Positions 46,901-57,600 of a stretch of 64,000 nt of DNA are shown in pieces; within the stretch, counting starts at the first letter, position 1, and every line of letters begins with the position of its first letter. The stretch lies in NCBI RefSeq assembly GCF_000003815.2, contig NC_049984.1, positions 1,269,100 through 1,333,099 of the forward strand. Direction: 5' to 3'. Position numbers and translations under genes: made by a program. The notes under the pieces were generated by a model that saw only the letters and a program-made list of their open reading frames with translations, was not told the DNA's origin and made no database searches. Source of the DNA: Branchiostoma floridae. Its lineage: Eukaryota; Chordata; Leptocardii; Amphioxiformes; Branchiostomatidae.

Positions 46901-49900
46901 CCATTTGTTAACCTACATCCTCATTTGCTAGTGGCTTCCCGTCCACTCAGAGTGCGATCTCCCCTGCTCAAAGTTCGGGTTTGGGCCTGGGTATCGTTTC
47001 CCAGCCGCTGCACACCACGCCAACATTGACAAGGGGACGCGATAGTGAATCATAGGAGCCGATGCAACTTGATTGGAAGAGGCGTTTATTCCATGATGCT
47101 CACACAATCACAGCCATGATAGAAGAGAGCGAAGAGGATCATGGGATCCCTGACAGTGGAGGCAGTGACGTCACTAACTCATCAACATAACCCAATGGCG
47201 TTACTTCAGCAATTGTTTGTCTCGTTTATTGGAACCCGTCTGAGAAGCTCAAATTGGCCTACAGGCCGCTTTTCATTGTTGGCGTGTGTGTGTGTTTGTT
47301 TATATGTTTGTTCGTCTGTTTACTAAATAACGTTATACAGTAACTGTATTGGTAAAGGTATCAGTGAGCACTATAATCGTAGCACTAGATCAAAGGAAGG
47401 GATCCTTTGCCTACAATGTACATTTTAAAAAAGCTGACAACCTCGATTTTTTTTAGATTTATCTCTCCAATATTTCTTCTACTAATTCTGAGAAGACACG
47501 ATAATATTGGTGACCTCACGTGTGTGAAGGAAAGTTTATTTTCCCCGTGATTTTTGGTGACCTCACGTGTGTGAAAGAAAGGTTATTCTCCCCGTGATGT
47601 TTGGTGACCTCACGTGTGTGAAAGAAAGGTTATTCTCCCCGTGATGTTTGATGACCTCACGTGTGTGAAAGAAAGGTTATTCTCCCCGTGATGTTTGGTG
47701 ACCTCACGTGTGTGAAAGAAAGGTTATTCTCCCCGTGATGTTTGGTGACCTCACGTGTGTGAAAGAAAGGTTATTCTCCCCGTGATGTTTGGTGACCTCA
47801 CGTGTGTGAAAGAAAGGTTATTCTCCCCGTGATGTTTGGTGACCTCACGTGTGTGAAAGAAAGGTTATTCTCCCCGTGATGTTTGGTGACCTCACGTGTG
47901 TGAAAGAAAGGTTATTCTCCCCGTGATGTTTGGTGACCTCACGTGTGTGAAAGAAAGGTTATTCTCCCCGTGATGTTTGGTGACCTCACGTGTGTGAAAG
48001 AAAGGTTATTCTCCCCGTGATGTTTGGTGACCTCACGTGTGTGAAAGAAAGGTTATTCTCCCCGTGATGTTTGGTGACCTCACGTGTGTGAAAGAAAGGT
48101 TATTCTCCCCGTGATGTTTGGTGACCTCACGTGTGTGAAAGAAAGGTTATTCTCCCCGTGATGTTTGGTGACCTCACGTGTGTGAAAGAAAGGTTATTCC
48201 CCCCGTGATGTTTGGTGACCTCACGTGTGTGAAAGAAAGTTTATTCTTCCCGTGATGTTTGGTGACCTCACGTGTGTGAAAGAAAGGTTATTCTCCCCGT
48301 GATGTTTGGTGACCTAACGTGTGTGAAAGAAAGGTTATTCTACCCGTGATGTTTGGTGACCTCACGTGTGTGAAAGAAAGGTTATTCTCCCCGTGATGTT
48401 TGGTGACCTCACGTGTGTGAAAGAAAGGTTATTCTCCCCGTGATGTTTGGTGACCTCACGTGTGTGAAAGAAAGGTTATTCTCCCCGTGATGTTTGGTGA
48501 CCTCACGTGTGTGAAAGAAAGGTTATTCTCCCCGTGATGTTTGGTGACCTAACGTGTGTGAAAGAAAGGTTATTCTACCCGTGATGTTTGGTGACCTCAC
48601 GTGTGTGAAAGAAAGGTTATTCTCCCCGTGATGTTTGGTGACCTCACGTGTGTGAAAGAAAGGTTATTCTCCCCGTGATGTTTGGTGACCTCACGTGTGT
48701 GAAAGAAAGGTTATTCTCCCCGTGATGTTTGGTGACCTCACGTGTGTGAAAGAAAGTTTATTCTCCCCGTGCAGGCCAGTACCCCACCCGCCGGGCCAGC
48801 TGCGTCCTGGTCACCGCCGCATGGCTATACGGGCTCTTCTGGGCATGCGCACCACTGGCAGGTCAGTATCAACGTTTGATGCGGTTATACAATGTCAAGA
48901 ACAACGCCGCATCTTACCCATAGACTTTCTTCGTTTTTATATTTCTATAGACAGGTAGGAAACTGTTGTTTAAGACGCACATCATGGTGTCAATTCGGAC
49001 TTGCATCAGTCAGGTTCAAATCAGTTCTATCAGGCGAAACTGGGGAAACATGTCGCAGTTATAATATGGACAGCATCAGCATTCCCAACCTCTCGGGTGT
49101 TCTATGGAACCAGGTTCTGAAATTCAACACCATGTTAGCAGTGCTGCGTTTAGTTCCCGTGCTGTTCTATAGAACCAGGTTCTGAAATTCAACACCCTGT
49201 TAGCAGTGCTGCGTTTAGTTCCCGTGGTGTTCTATGGAACCGGGTTCTGAAATTCAACACCCTGTTAGCAGTGCTGCGTTTAGTTCCCGTGCTGTTCTAT
49301 AGAACCAGGTTCTGAAATTCAACACCATGTTAGCAGTGCTGCGTTTAGTTCCCGTGCTGTTCTATAGAACCAGGTTCTGAAATTCAACACCATGTTAGCA
49401 GTGCTGCGTTTAGTTCCCGTGCTGTTCTATAGAACCAGGTTCTGAAATTCAACACCCTGCTCGCAGTGCTGCGTTTAGTTCCCGTGGTGTTCTATAGAAC
49501 CAGGTTCTGAAAACCGATACCTTCAACACAGAGTATATGTCGCACTTCATTTCAGCGTTCAACGCAGAGATCCTAATTTTTGGAACAGATAGATAGAGAA
49601 CATATTCTGTCATTTTGGGCATTTTTGTCGTTCCTTTTTTTCTTTTCTTCATTAATTTCTTTCTGCGCACTCCTGTTCTCCAGGCTGGAGTCAGTACCAA
49701 CCGGAGCCGTATGGCCTGTCGTGCAGCGTGGACTGGGGCGGCTTCAGCAGTGACGCCGGCGGCAGCTCCTTCATCATCTGCATGCTCCTCTTCTGTACCG
49801 CCGTCCCTGTCGTCATCATGGTGACGTCATATGCCGCCATCTTTGTCATCTACAGACAGGCGCAGAAGGGCGTGGTCCTGAACCTGCAGGTTAACGCTAC

Positions 49901-50989
49901 GTTCGGCGGGAAGAGGCAGAGGACGGAGAGGAAGCTCACGCTGGTATGGTTGGTGGTACTTTTGGTTGCTGGGCAAGACAAGATCAATAATGCGGTAATA
50001 TGCGCACCTAACGAAGGAAGATCTGTTCAAATATCTTATGTCATCATCTAACTACGATATACTGGAATAACTATGTGAGTTTGTCTATACATGCTTCAAG
50101 AAGAGAGAAGAAGCACATACTTTGTAGTATATGTATAGTTTTCTGTTTACTTCCTTTATACCAATCTGACTGCATTTAGCCCCAATGGGGCATGAGTATG
50201 CAATAAACTTCATTGGCATTGTCATTGTCATTGGTAATGCCGATTAAGGCATGCGCAATACAATAACCCAACTAGTGCCGATCGCGTACTATGCCTGAAT
50301 ACAATTAAGAGCAAAAGACAACCTAGCACGATTGGGCCGAACACCACACAATCCCACCAGATTCAGATTCAGCTAATATTGCATTTGTCTTGGCATATGA
50401 CATTTTCAAATATCACACAAAGTGCTCCACAGATTACAGTATGTCAAATCCACGATCAATCGACATTGATTGTAATTTACTCCACACTCATGTTCATGTT
50501 AAAGAACCCCCGCACGTGCGATGGTGCAAATCCTTCTGTAATTGGTGATTCTCTACAGATCACCCGGAACCAAGGAAGAATAGTGACATATCAGTCACTA
50601 GTGGAGATCTGTATCAAACCGAACCAGTCGCGTGTGTCCACAGATAGCGCTGGCCGTGTGTGGCGGGTTCCTACTGGCCTGGCTGCCCTACGCAGTAGTG
50701 GGGCTGTGGGCCAGTGTCGCCGGGGTAGATGCAGTACCGCTCGCCCTCGCTAGTGCGGCGCCCCTGTTCGCCAAGAGCAACAGTCTGTGGAACCCCATCA
50801 TCTACCTGGGAATGAACGAGCGCTTCAGGTCCGAATAATTTATACCTATTCGAAATCTTTAGCTGCTGGCGCTTTTCCCCAAACCTATCCACTCTTATGT
50901 CTCATAATGTCGTTTCTTCACTTTCAGTTGGACTTTCTAAAATCTCTCTCTCTCTGTTTGTATGTGTGTGTGTGTGTGTGAGTGTGTGT

Positions 50990-51052
<63 letters not shown>

Positions 51053-51463
51053 TGTGACAATCTCTGCCAGATTGGCCACATCTATAGAATGAATAAGAAA
51101 CTACAATCTGTATCGGTCAGTAGACTATGTTAACTCCTATTTGATATCAGCGTCGGCTATGCCTACGGCGAAAAAGTCCTATGCGAAAATGACAGTAGCA
51201 CATGAATGAACCATGAAAACTACCCAGCTTATGGAAGTGCACGTCACTGTTTCAGGTCCAACATGTGCGCCTGCCTCGCCAACACGCCTGTGGCCCAGAC
51301 GGCGGTGCGCATGCGTGCTCAGCAGCCCGAGGTTGCCCTCCGCCTGAGCCCTCGGGACCCGCTGGTTTCCGGACAGCCCTCGGGCTCTGCGGTGGTTTCT
51401 GTCCCGGGATCCTCTGCGGTGGTTTCTGTCCCGGGATCCTCTGCGGTGGTTTCTGTCCCGTGA
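39877..51463 (+). CDS. group-4 (neuropsin/Opn5-like) opsin, seven-TM photopigment GPCR
   Basis: Exons: 39877?-39974, 44239-44431, 45584-45681, 48775-48861, 49684-49943, 50644-50828 and 51256-51463. From 44239 onward the sum leaves an open frame of 342 residues plus TGA. Opsins bind retinal and signal through G proteins at the membrane. Seen here: TM1 end with LGNG, TM2 LAVADVGLSL, Cys at the start of TM3 (SAGCTW), E181-position Glu and disulfide Cys (EPYGLSC), TM6 FLLAWLPY, and TM7 FAKSNSLWNPIIY with the Schiff-base Lys. A helix 8 Cys pair is CACL. The E/DRY position is IMRF, without an acid. The first exon encodes IVIGVYLILIG in phase with 44239, but the Kozak-like ATG at 39877 is one base out of that frame and a TGA at 39851 closes the frame upstream. 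The start is therefore unresolved. The last 27 or so residues are a 9-residue repeat. Confidence 0.88.
40650..40735 (+). repeat. dispersed short repeat copy in opsin intron 1
   Basis: Carries the same core (gaagctgaaatcggcctgca) and gaacctttgtttatcaatga stretch as the copies at about 2535, 3395 and 47225. Confidence 0.6.
41018..41206. mobile_element. degenerate foldback element related to that at 43989
   Basis: Begins CTCTACCAGACCCC and ends in an inverted CCTGGTAGAGG. The interior shares ataggtcgctgg and gccggctagggaacagc with the better preserved element at 43989-44180. It is a diverged copy. Confidence 0.55.
41781..41903. mobile_element. foldback MITE
   Basis: The left arm AATCTCCCATCAGATTTAT and the right arm GTAAATCTAATGGGAGATT are inverted, and gtggcataag is paired with cttatgccgc inside. 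A tail, ggcgtgtgcgccgtgagtg, follows and recurs at about 42388. Confidence 0.75.
42000..42410. mobile_element. nested elements: LINE/SINE tail followed by rearranged foldback MITE
   Basis: At 42012-42075 a retroelement-like 3' tail (cattgtacccgtacaattgt, then caataaag and GATTTGATTT repeats) is followed by an inverted pair (ctcccgtcagatttaccggt versus accggcatcggtaaatctga-like) from about 42077. A second inverted pair is gattaaatctccaagctgat near 42203 versus ggatcctcttggagattaaa near 42359. The block looks like one foldback element interrupted by another. Confidence 0.6.
42880..43988. other. opsin intron 1, unique part
   Basis: No exon, repeat array or element ends recognised. Confidence 0.4.
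43989..44180. mobile_element. about 190-bp foldback MITE immediately upstream of opsin exon 2
   Basis: A near-perfect hairpin: ACTCCATAGGTCGCTGG on the left pairs with CCAGCGACCTATGGAGT on the right. The inner arms gaggagtaagccggctag and ctagccggc...ttactcctc also pair. Its right end lies about 60 bp from the splice acceptor at 44238. Confidence 0.88.
44868..45546. repeat. 680-bp (CTCTG/CTCTA)n pentanucleotide satellite
   Basis: An interrupted pentanucleotide array with occasional TACTA and GTGTACTGTA inserts, in the opsin intron directly upstream of the exon at 45584. It forms part of a very long pyrimidine-rich tract. The Leu/Cys/Ser/Ala frames through it are artefacts. Confidence 0.95.
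45734..47201. mobile_element. LTR-like element: identical 185-bp terminal direct repeats around 1.1 kb non-coding core
   Basis: 45735-45919 and 47017-47201 appear identical over 185 bp. The repeats start ACGCCA and end TGGCGT (short inverted ends rather than TG..CA). TACTT occurs just outside both ends (45729-45733 and 47202-47206), fitting a 5-bp target duplication. The core (45920-47016) has no protein frame. It could be a terminal-repeat retrotransposon in miniature (TRIM), a deleted LTR element, or a simple duplication. It lies in the opsin intron after exon 45584-45681. Confidence 0.55.
47225..47285 (+). repeat. dispersed short repeat copy
   Basis: The core gaagctcaaattggcctaca plus ggccgcttttcattg matches the copies at about 2535, 3395 and 40650. 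Confidence 0.6.
47505..48774 (+). repeat. 47-bp tandem array abutting the opsin exon acceptor at 48774
   Basis: About 27 copies of a 47-bp unit: ggtgacctcacgtgtgtgaa, then agaaaggttattctccccgtgatgttt. The last copy replaces gatg by gcag to give ttctccccgtgcag|GCCAG, the real acceptor. The array is therefore a multiplication of the polypyrimidine tract just upstream of the splice site. Units are nearly identical, with a two-unit-block variant (cctaac, ctaccc) recurring near 48315 and 48550. Confidence 0.93.
49095..49510. repeat. 65-bp tandem array in an opsin intron
   Basis: Six to seven copies of a 65-bp unit containing gttctatagaaccaggttct and gttagcagtgctgcgtttag. Unlike the other arrays it does not include a splice junction. 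The nearest exon begins at 49684. Confidence 0.9.
50145..50225 (+). mobile_element. probable LINE 3' tail
   Basis: ccccaatggggcatgagtat, then GCAATAAACTTCATTG and (CATTGT)n repeats. The polyadenylation-like word with a terminal short tandem repeat resembles the tail at 38300 and 42050. No ORF fragment remains. Confidence 0.45.
50949..51053. repeat. (TG)n microsatellite
   Basis: About 100 bp of TG dinucleotides with a few interruptions, in the last opsin intron. Confidence 0.97.
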
Positions 51464-51600
51464 TCCTCTGCGGTGATAGCTCTCCCGGGATCCTCTGCGG
51501 TGGTTTCTGTCCCGGGATCCTCTGCGTTGGTCTCTCTCCCAGGATCCTCTGCGGTGGTGTCTCTCCCGGGATCCTCTGCGGTGATATCTCTCCCGGAAGC
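51385..51600 (+). repeat. 27-bp tandem array forming the opsin C-terminus and 3' UTR
   Basis: About eight copies of a 27-bp unit (ctctgcggtggtttctgtcc, then cgggatc) encode SAVVSVPGS. The opsin frame runs through the first units and stops where one unit has CCGTGA instead of CCGGGA (stop at 51461-51463). The remaining units lie after the stop. Confidence 0.9.
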
Positions 51601-51967
51601 CACACTCTAGACACACGTAACGTTAAAATAGCTTTATACATGTGTAAATGGATATATTTACTCATGTGTAAATGGATGTATTTACTCATTTGTAAATGGG
51701 TGTATTTATTATTCAATTGAGTTTTGAATTCAGAATGACCACTGCTTCTCGGAAAGCCACACGTGGACATTAGCTGGTCCACTTCAGATGGACGCCGGCT
51801 GATCTCAGCAGGGAACATCACCAATCTGTCCTGACTCAGTAGGTTGTAAAGATGAGTCAACGGGAAGGAATCAGCTCCTTCTGTCTTACAAATAGATAAC
51901 GTCCGTCGTTAGTGACACTCAAGCACGCAGCAACGCTTCGCAATTCTAACTGCACCCTAATCCCTAG

Positions 51968-52053
51968 CCTGGAATCCAGTCTTGTTAGCTTTGTTTCGCT
52001 CCCGAAGGTCGCTACTCGCCGAGCGGAACAAGCTAACAAGACTGGATTCCAGG
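51968..52053. mobile_element. 86-bp perfect-arm hairpin
   Basis: CCTGGAATCCAGTCTTGTTA at the left pairs exactly with TAACAAGACTGGATTCCAGG at the right. The loop is ctttgtttcgctcccgaaggtcgc-like. It is probably a minimal foldback MITE in the opsin 3' region. Confidence 0.8.
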
Positions 52054-53466
52054 CGACCTAATCCCACCCGACCCTAATTCTGTTAGTCATATCAATTGTG
52101 TTGGCTTCCTTCTTTGTCATATCTGTATGTCTTAATGAATTAACTGTGTGTATATGGAACGTCCGTTATACGTACTAACGTAATTTGTAAATGGAGCATT
52201 AGGATTTTATTGCACTGACAAAATCCTTGTATAGCTAGAAACCTTTCTTTCCGGGAGAACTCCCAGTGTTTGATGACCCCAAAACTGCCTTTGCTTGGTC
52301 GCGGACTTCGTCACACTATACCGATTAAATCCACGTCGCTTCGGCCGCTAATACTAGCATAATGTGTAAGAATACGTATGTGCACGATGCTCCTATAAAA
52401 ATATGCCCTGCTACTTGTTACCCTGTGATTTTATAAATTTGTCAACTGTATTAAATATGCTAGTATTGTATAGCTACACTGACTAACTACAGCATGTTTT
52501 CTTCATAAATTTGTCAGCTGCATTACTGTGTAACTACACCGGCTAGAACTTACCTTATTTATTATCAAATCTGCCGACTGTATTAGTAGTACTGTGTCTA
52601 AAGCCCACACTGACAAGCTAAAGCATGTTTTCCTTATAAATTTGTCAGCTTATTACTGTGTAATTACACTGAATGGCCAGAAGTAGTAGAACTTACAGTA
52701 TGTTATTCTCAAATCTGCCAGCTGCATTACTGTGTAACTACACAAGCTAGAATTTTGAAAACATAGACATTATGATACCGACATTGATTTTGTATTGCTT
52801 GTCATTCTGCTAGTGTGATGTATGTTCCTGACAACTTCAGCTTCACCAGTACACTATGCTTTTAGTGTCCTAATTACCATTGAATAAACTGATTTCTTGC
52901 CTTCACACAAACATTGACTTAGTCTTGCAACAACTGTACTGAGTAAATCTTTTATTCATTACGGGTTCATATACATGCCATAGCACACACAGCAGCCAAA
53001 TCATTACTTCATCTTATCGATACTAGTAACATGAGTAAAGGGCATTTCCAGAAAACTTCCAGGTATGCTACAAAAATGTACCAGCAAGTGCAGATAACAG
53101 AATGGTAATGTTTGTTACTTGACTTGTGTTGCTAATAGCAATATCAATGACGTCAAAATGACGTCATGCATATCTAAGATACTAATTGGGCTCCACCATC
53201 TTGTACGTAAATTTTCCATACTTTGTACAATTGTTGCCAAAACAAAATTGTTAGGAAAACTCGCCAAATTTGGTGGCTCTAGCGTAAGCCGTTCTGGCGT
53301 TATGCGACACGAAAGTTGGCGGGGAATCAAAGCCCCTGACCGCCCCCCCCCCTGTCTGATGGGGTGAAGAGCACAAAGATACCCACAATCGAGGGTTTGG
53401 CTGGAATCAGTTGAATTCTCTTCAACCTTGTATAACGCGAACAAATTACATCGACAATCTAAATCA
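52054..53466. other. intergenic region after the opsin gene
   Basis: AT-rich with repeated aaatttgtcagctg/aaatctgccagctg-like words between about 52435 and 52760, suggesting a degenerate local repeat. An AATAAA at 52883-52888 could end the opsin transcript but is 1.4 kb past the stop. No gene is supported. Confidence 0.4.
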
Positions 53467-54133
53467 CAATCTGTTGTCTGAAACATTACAATTAATCCCA
53501 GGACCTTTCCTTGGGAAAGGATTTGTTACAAACATTGCCCAGACGAATGTGGATCGAATCTGCGCAGGAAGATTGTCTACTGTGACATGCGTGCAGTCAG
53601 TCTCCTCTGATATGTAGAAAGAGCCATAGCTATAGTCTTAAAATTGCCACAGCTATAGTCTTTTTATTGTCTACGGACAAAACTGAATGTTTTTACTATA
53701 GTCTCTTGTAATATGTCATAGCCATATCAGCAAGTGACATATTCACAAAACAGTACGACTGGCTCCCGTTTCATCAGGTTGGTACATCAATTGAACAACG
53801 TCTTATTCGCTTCACAATCTTTTTTTCAGTTCGTCCGCAACCATTTCAGCGACTATCTGTCGCCTGCATCAATACAAAATGAAACAATAGCACCGATAGT
53901 ATTTGTTGCTGAAACGTTTACGGAACAATTAAAACAAAGATTGTGAAATGACTGGCTTTTGTGTATACCTACATTGTAGCGCAGATTTTCATGATATTCA
54001 AGACTACGGGTCGTACAGAAAAGCAGAAGTTTGAATGTTTCCGTCACTGCTCAGACTCAGAACTACGATGAATTGGGCACGGATTAACAAGACAGTTGAC
54101 AAAACTATCAGCGGCAACGGCCATGAAAGATAA
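53467..54133 (+). pseudogene. relic of promoter plus first exon of the NHL gene family
   Basis: 53467-53635 resembles the sequence upstream of both NHL genes (54246-54425 and 59425-59605; shared words caggacctttccttg and ggttacaaa). From about 53990 a decayed first exon follows (agaagtttgaa, then ccgtcactgct and cagactcagaa). Its ATG at 54068 gives MNWARINKTVDKTISGNGHER before TAA at 54131, alignable to MEKMNNTADDSGSGTGHDIP. Nothing of later exons follows. It is a third, dead family member or a 5' duplication remnant. Confidence 0.75.
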
Positions 54134-54622
54134 GATAAAAAATAAGATTGAAAAAAAGTATCTAAAGTTTCAACCTGTTGTCTGAAACGTTATGAGTAAT
54201 CACAGCACGACCTTCCCTGTAAATGAATATAAAAATGAAAAGTTGCAATCTGTTGTCTCCAAGATTACAATTAATCACAGGACCTTTCCTTGAGAATTGA
54301 TGGGTTACAAAGATTGGCCAGACTAATATGGATCAAATCTGCGCGAGGTCCTGACTTTAGATTGCGTGGGATGATTGTCTGCTGTCAACATTGGATGCTG
54401 TCTTTCTCCTGTAATATGTATGAAGGGATATATAGTCATTGCCATATCAGCAAATCACACATTCACCAAACAGTACGACATGTTGTTGTGTAGACCTCAG
54501 ATTTGTACGACATTTAAGACTGCGGTGATGCAGAAAATCAGACGTTTGAACAGAAAATCAGAAGTTTGAACAGAAAATCAGAAGTTTGAACGCATCCGTC
54601 ACTGCTCTGACTCAGAAGTGCG

Positions 54623-57600
54623 ATGGAGAAGATGAACAACACAGCTGACGACTCCGGCAGCGGCACCGGTCATGACATACCCGACAACATGGACGCCACA
54701 CAGACAGACCTGCCTCACATCCGTGACTCTCCTGACTCGACAGCAGAACCGGTGGATCAACAGGATATCCATGGAGATGGTAGTCTGCACAGCCCAGATG
54801 TCCCGGTCCAAGAAGGCGGCGTCGACCAGAATGAAAATCAACCAGAAGTTATCGAACAGTCGCCAAACAAGGGCGATGGAAGCTCTGATCAGTACAAAGC
54901 ACAGCCTGCCGATAACGTCCAAACCCAGCCCCCAGGTATCCCGGTCAGCCCAGAGAAGCAGGAGGACATCCTACCCCGGCCCCACGGGATCCCGGCCAGT
55001 CCAGAAGAGCAGGAGGACATCCATCCCCGGTCCCACGGGATCCCGGCCAGCCCAGAAAAGCAGGAGGACATCCTACCCCGGCCCCACGGGATCCCGGCCA
55101 GCCCAGAAAAGCAGGAGGACATCCTACCCCGGCCCCACGGGATCCCGGCCAGCCCGGAAGAGCAGGAGGACATCCATCCCCGGCCCCACGGGATCCCGGC
55201 CAGCCCAGATCAGGGGGACAGGCCAAACGACCCGTTACCGGGCGACAATAGTGGCGCCTCGACTGGATACTACCGGTCTCAAAACGACGACGAACGTTCG
55301 TCGCTACCGGATGTCTGCGCTTGTTATGTTAACCTTGGCAAAGTGGTACAAAATCAAAGCCTTTACGTTGAAGGGCCTGCAAAAGTTAACGGAGATGAAC
55401 AGAATCAAGCACTCTATGCTGATAATTCATGTATGAAATCTGAAGAATCCCCGTCAAAGGACATCTACGATATTGAAGGGTACAACACAGGTAACGTAGA
55501 GCAATATCAGCTAAAGACTGGTCGTTGTAAAGAAACATTATCCCCTGCTTACCAAAGCGCTGTAGATGTCGATGATACCGGTACGGACATGCCAGTTGTC
55601 CACCAGGTCCATTATGTAAACAACCAAACAGAAGAACTCGACAAGAATGAAACCCGACCAAAGACACTCATCAAAGAATCGAAGAACGCTGAAATCTATC
55701 ATATCAATAAATTCAAATCAGAGGTTAAATCAGCGGAACAGAATCAAGCACTTTATGCTGATAATTCATGTATTAAACCTAAGGAATCCCCGCCAAGAGG
55801 CATCTACGATGTCGAAGGTTATAACGCAAATAACGAAGACCAATACCAGCTGGAGGATGCCTGCCATAGGAAAGCATTAGCCGCTGCTTACCAAAGCGCT
55901 GGAGATGTCGATGATACCGGTACGGACAACCAAACAGAAGACCTCGACAAGGACGGAAATACACCAAAGACCATCGTCAAAGAATCGAAGGACGCTGAAA
56001 TCTCTTATATCAATACATTTAAGTCAGGGAATGAAGGCACTGCGGAAAGCCCAGACGTTCCGATCCATAACACAAACAACGGAGCAGAAGACACTGATCA
56101 GAGCCGACCAGAGACTGGCATCAAACAGTCGAATGGCGCTGAAAGCTGCGATCAGAACAAAGCAGAAAACACGGCCATGCCAGACGATGAGTGCATCCTT
56201 CCGTACGCAGCTGCTTAGCAACAGGATGGGAAAACAAACGGCGAACAAGGCGTCCAACCGTACGCCGTCGCTTATGAAGAGCTGGAAGGACGTTATAAGA
56301 ACCAAACACCGACCGGCTGCTCTGCCTACCATTCTGAGAGTGTCCCTGGACACCCAAACGCTATTTCTGGTGAGTCTGGTGGTCTTTTCACATTAACAAC
56401 ATAGCAGTTAGAATCAACTATAAATGAATTTGAAAAAATCCATATAACGCCATGTTGGGTTGATTTGACAAATGAAAACCACACCAGTATGGCTAAAGTA
56501 AGGCTTATACAAAAATATTATACCCAGTTTCGTGGGTCCAGTTTGTCGTGAATAGAAGCGACAAAAGAAGAGAAACTGTACCAAGACAGATAAATCTTGT
56601 ATACCTACCTTTTGCAGAGTCTGTTGATGGCAAGAAGAACAGACTGCTTCCCAACCCCATGTACAGCGGGAACGCGCTACGCCCAAACCCCATGTACCGT
56701 GGCAACGCGCTACACCAAAACCCCATGTACGCCCCAAATGCTGCACAACAAAGGGCGGGTGGAGGTAAGATGCAGTTCGGTTGGTATGGTTCTTCCACTT
56801 TTATATTTCACCCACATCACTTTTGGATCAGTCCATTTTGCATCGGGAGCTTTTGTGAAATGAGCTTTAGTTGCTTGCAAATGTTGCTTGTCTGATGTTA
56901 CACTTACCTTGATGGTGTATTTTCCCCCTCTTTTACTCCTGCCTTGATTTCCAGGACACTGGTATGTCCTGATTCGATCCTGTCTGGCCCGTGTCATCCT
57001 TATAAGTGTGGTCGTGGTGACACTGACGGTTCTGACAGCTCTTATCATGGCAACCTTCATGTCAGGGCAGCGAGATGACCGCACACAAACGGCAAGTTGC
57101 ACATTTTCACACCCCTGATACATATCGTGTATTCATTGTCTGAGATATTGAAAAACTGTCATTCATTGTGAACCTCTGAAGAATAGGAAATAATAATGTT
57201 TTCATTAGAGTATGGGAGGATTTGAGCACAAATTCGTTAGAACGTCACTGCTTCATTTGTGTTAGTAGGGGTTATTCTTTGTCCTTGTCTTTCTCAGACT
57301 TGGGCAGGCCCTACAGATGACGTCACCTGTAAAATGGGAGGTGCGGCAGGCACAACCCGACACGTGGACTACACGTCATCTCCACCAACAAGCACTGAAG
57401 GTATAATGAATACTTCTTAAAATACCATTAAAGAGAGGAGAGAACGCTAAGATTCTGTTGGGTGTGTTTAATAATAACCTCATACCATGTATCTGATGTC
57501 AGTGGATAAAAGAATATTTCTATTATCGAAAAAGAATAAATGAAGTAAAACACAAGGGAAGCTGCTACCAACATGTATTCCTTTCCCCCCCAGGAATACA

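Noticed and set aside
47505-48774. Possible CRISPR array
   Set aside because: Direct repeats are contiguous without variable spacers, the host is a metazoan, and no cas genes are present. It is an intronic minisatellite.
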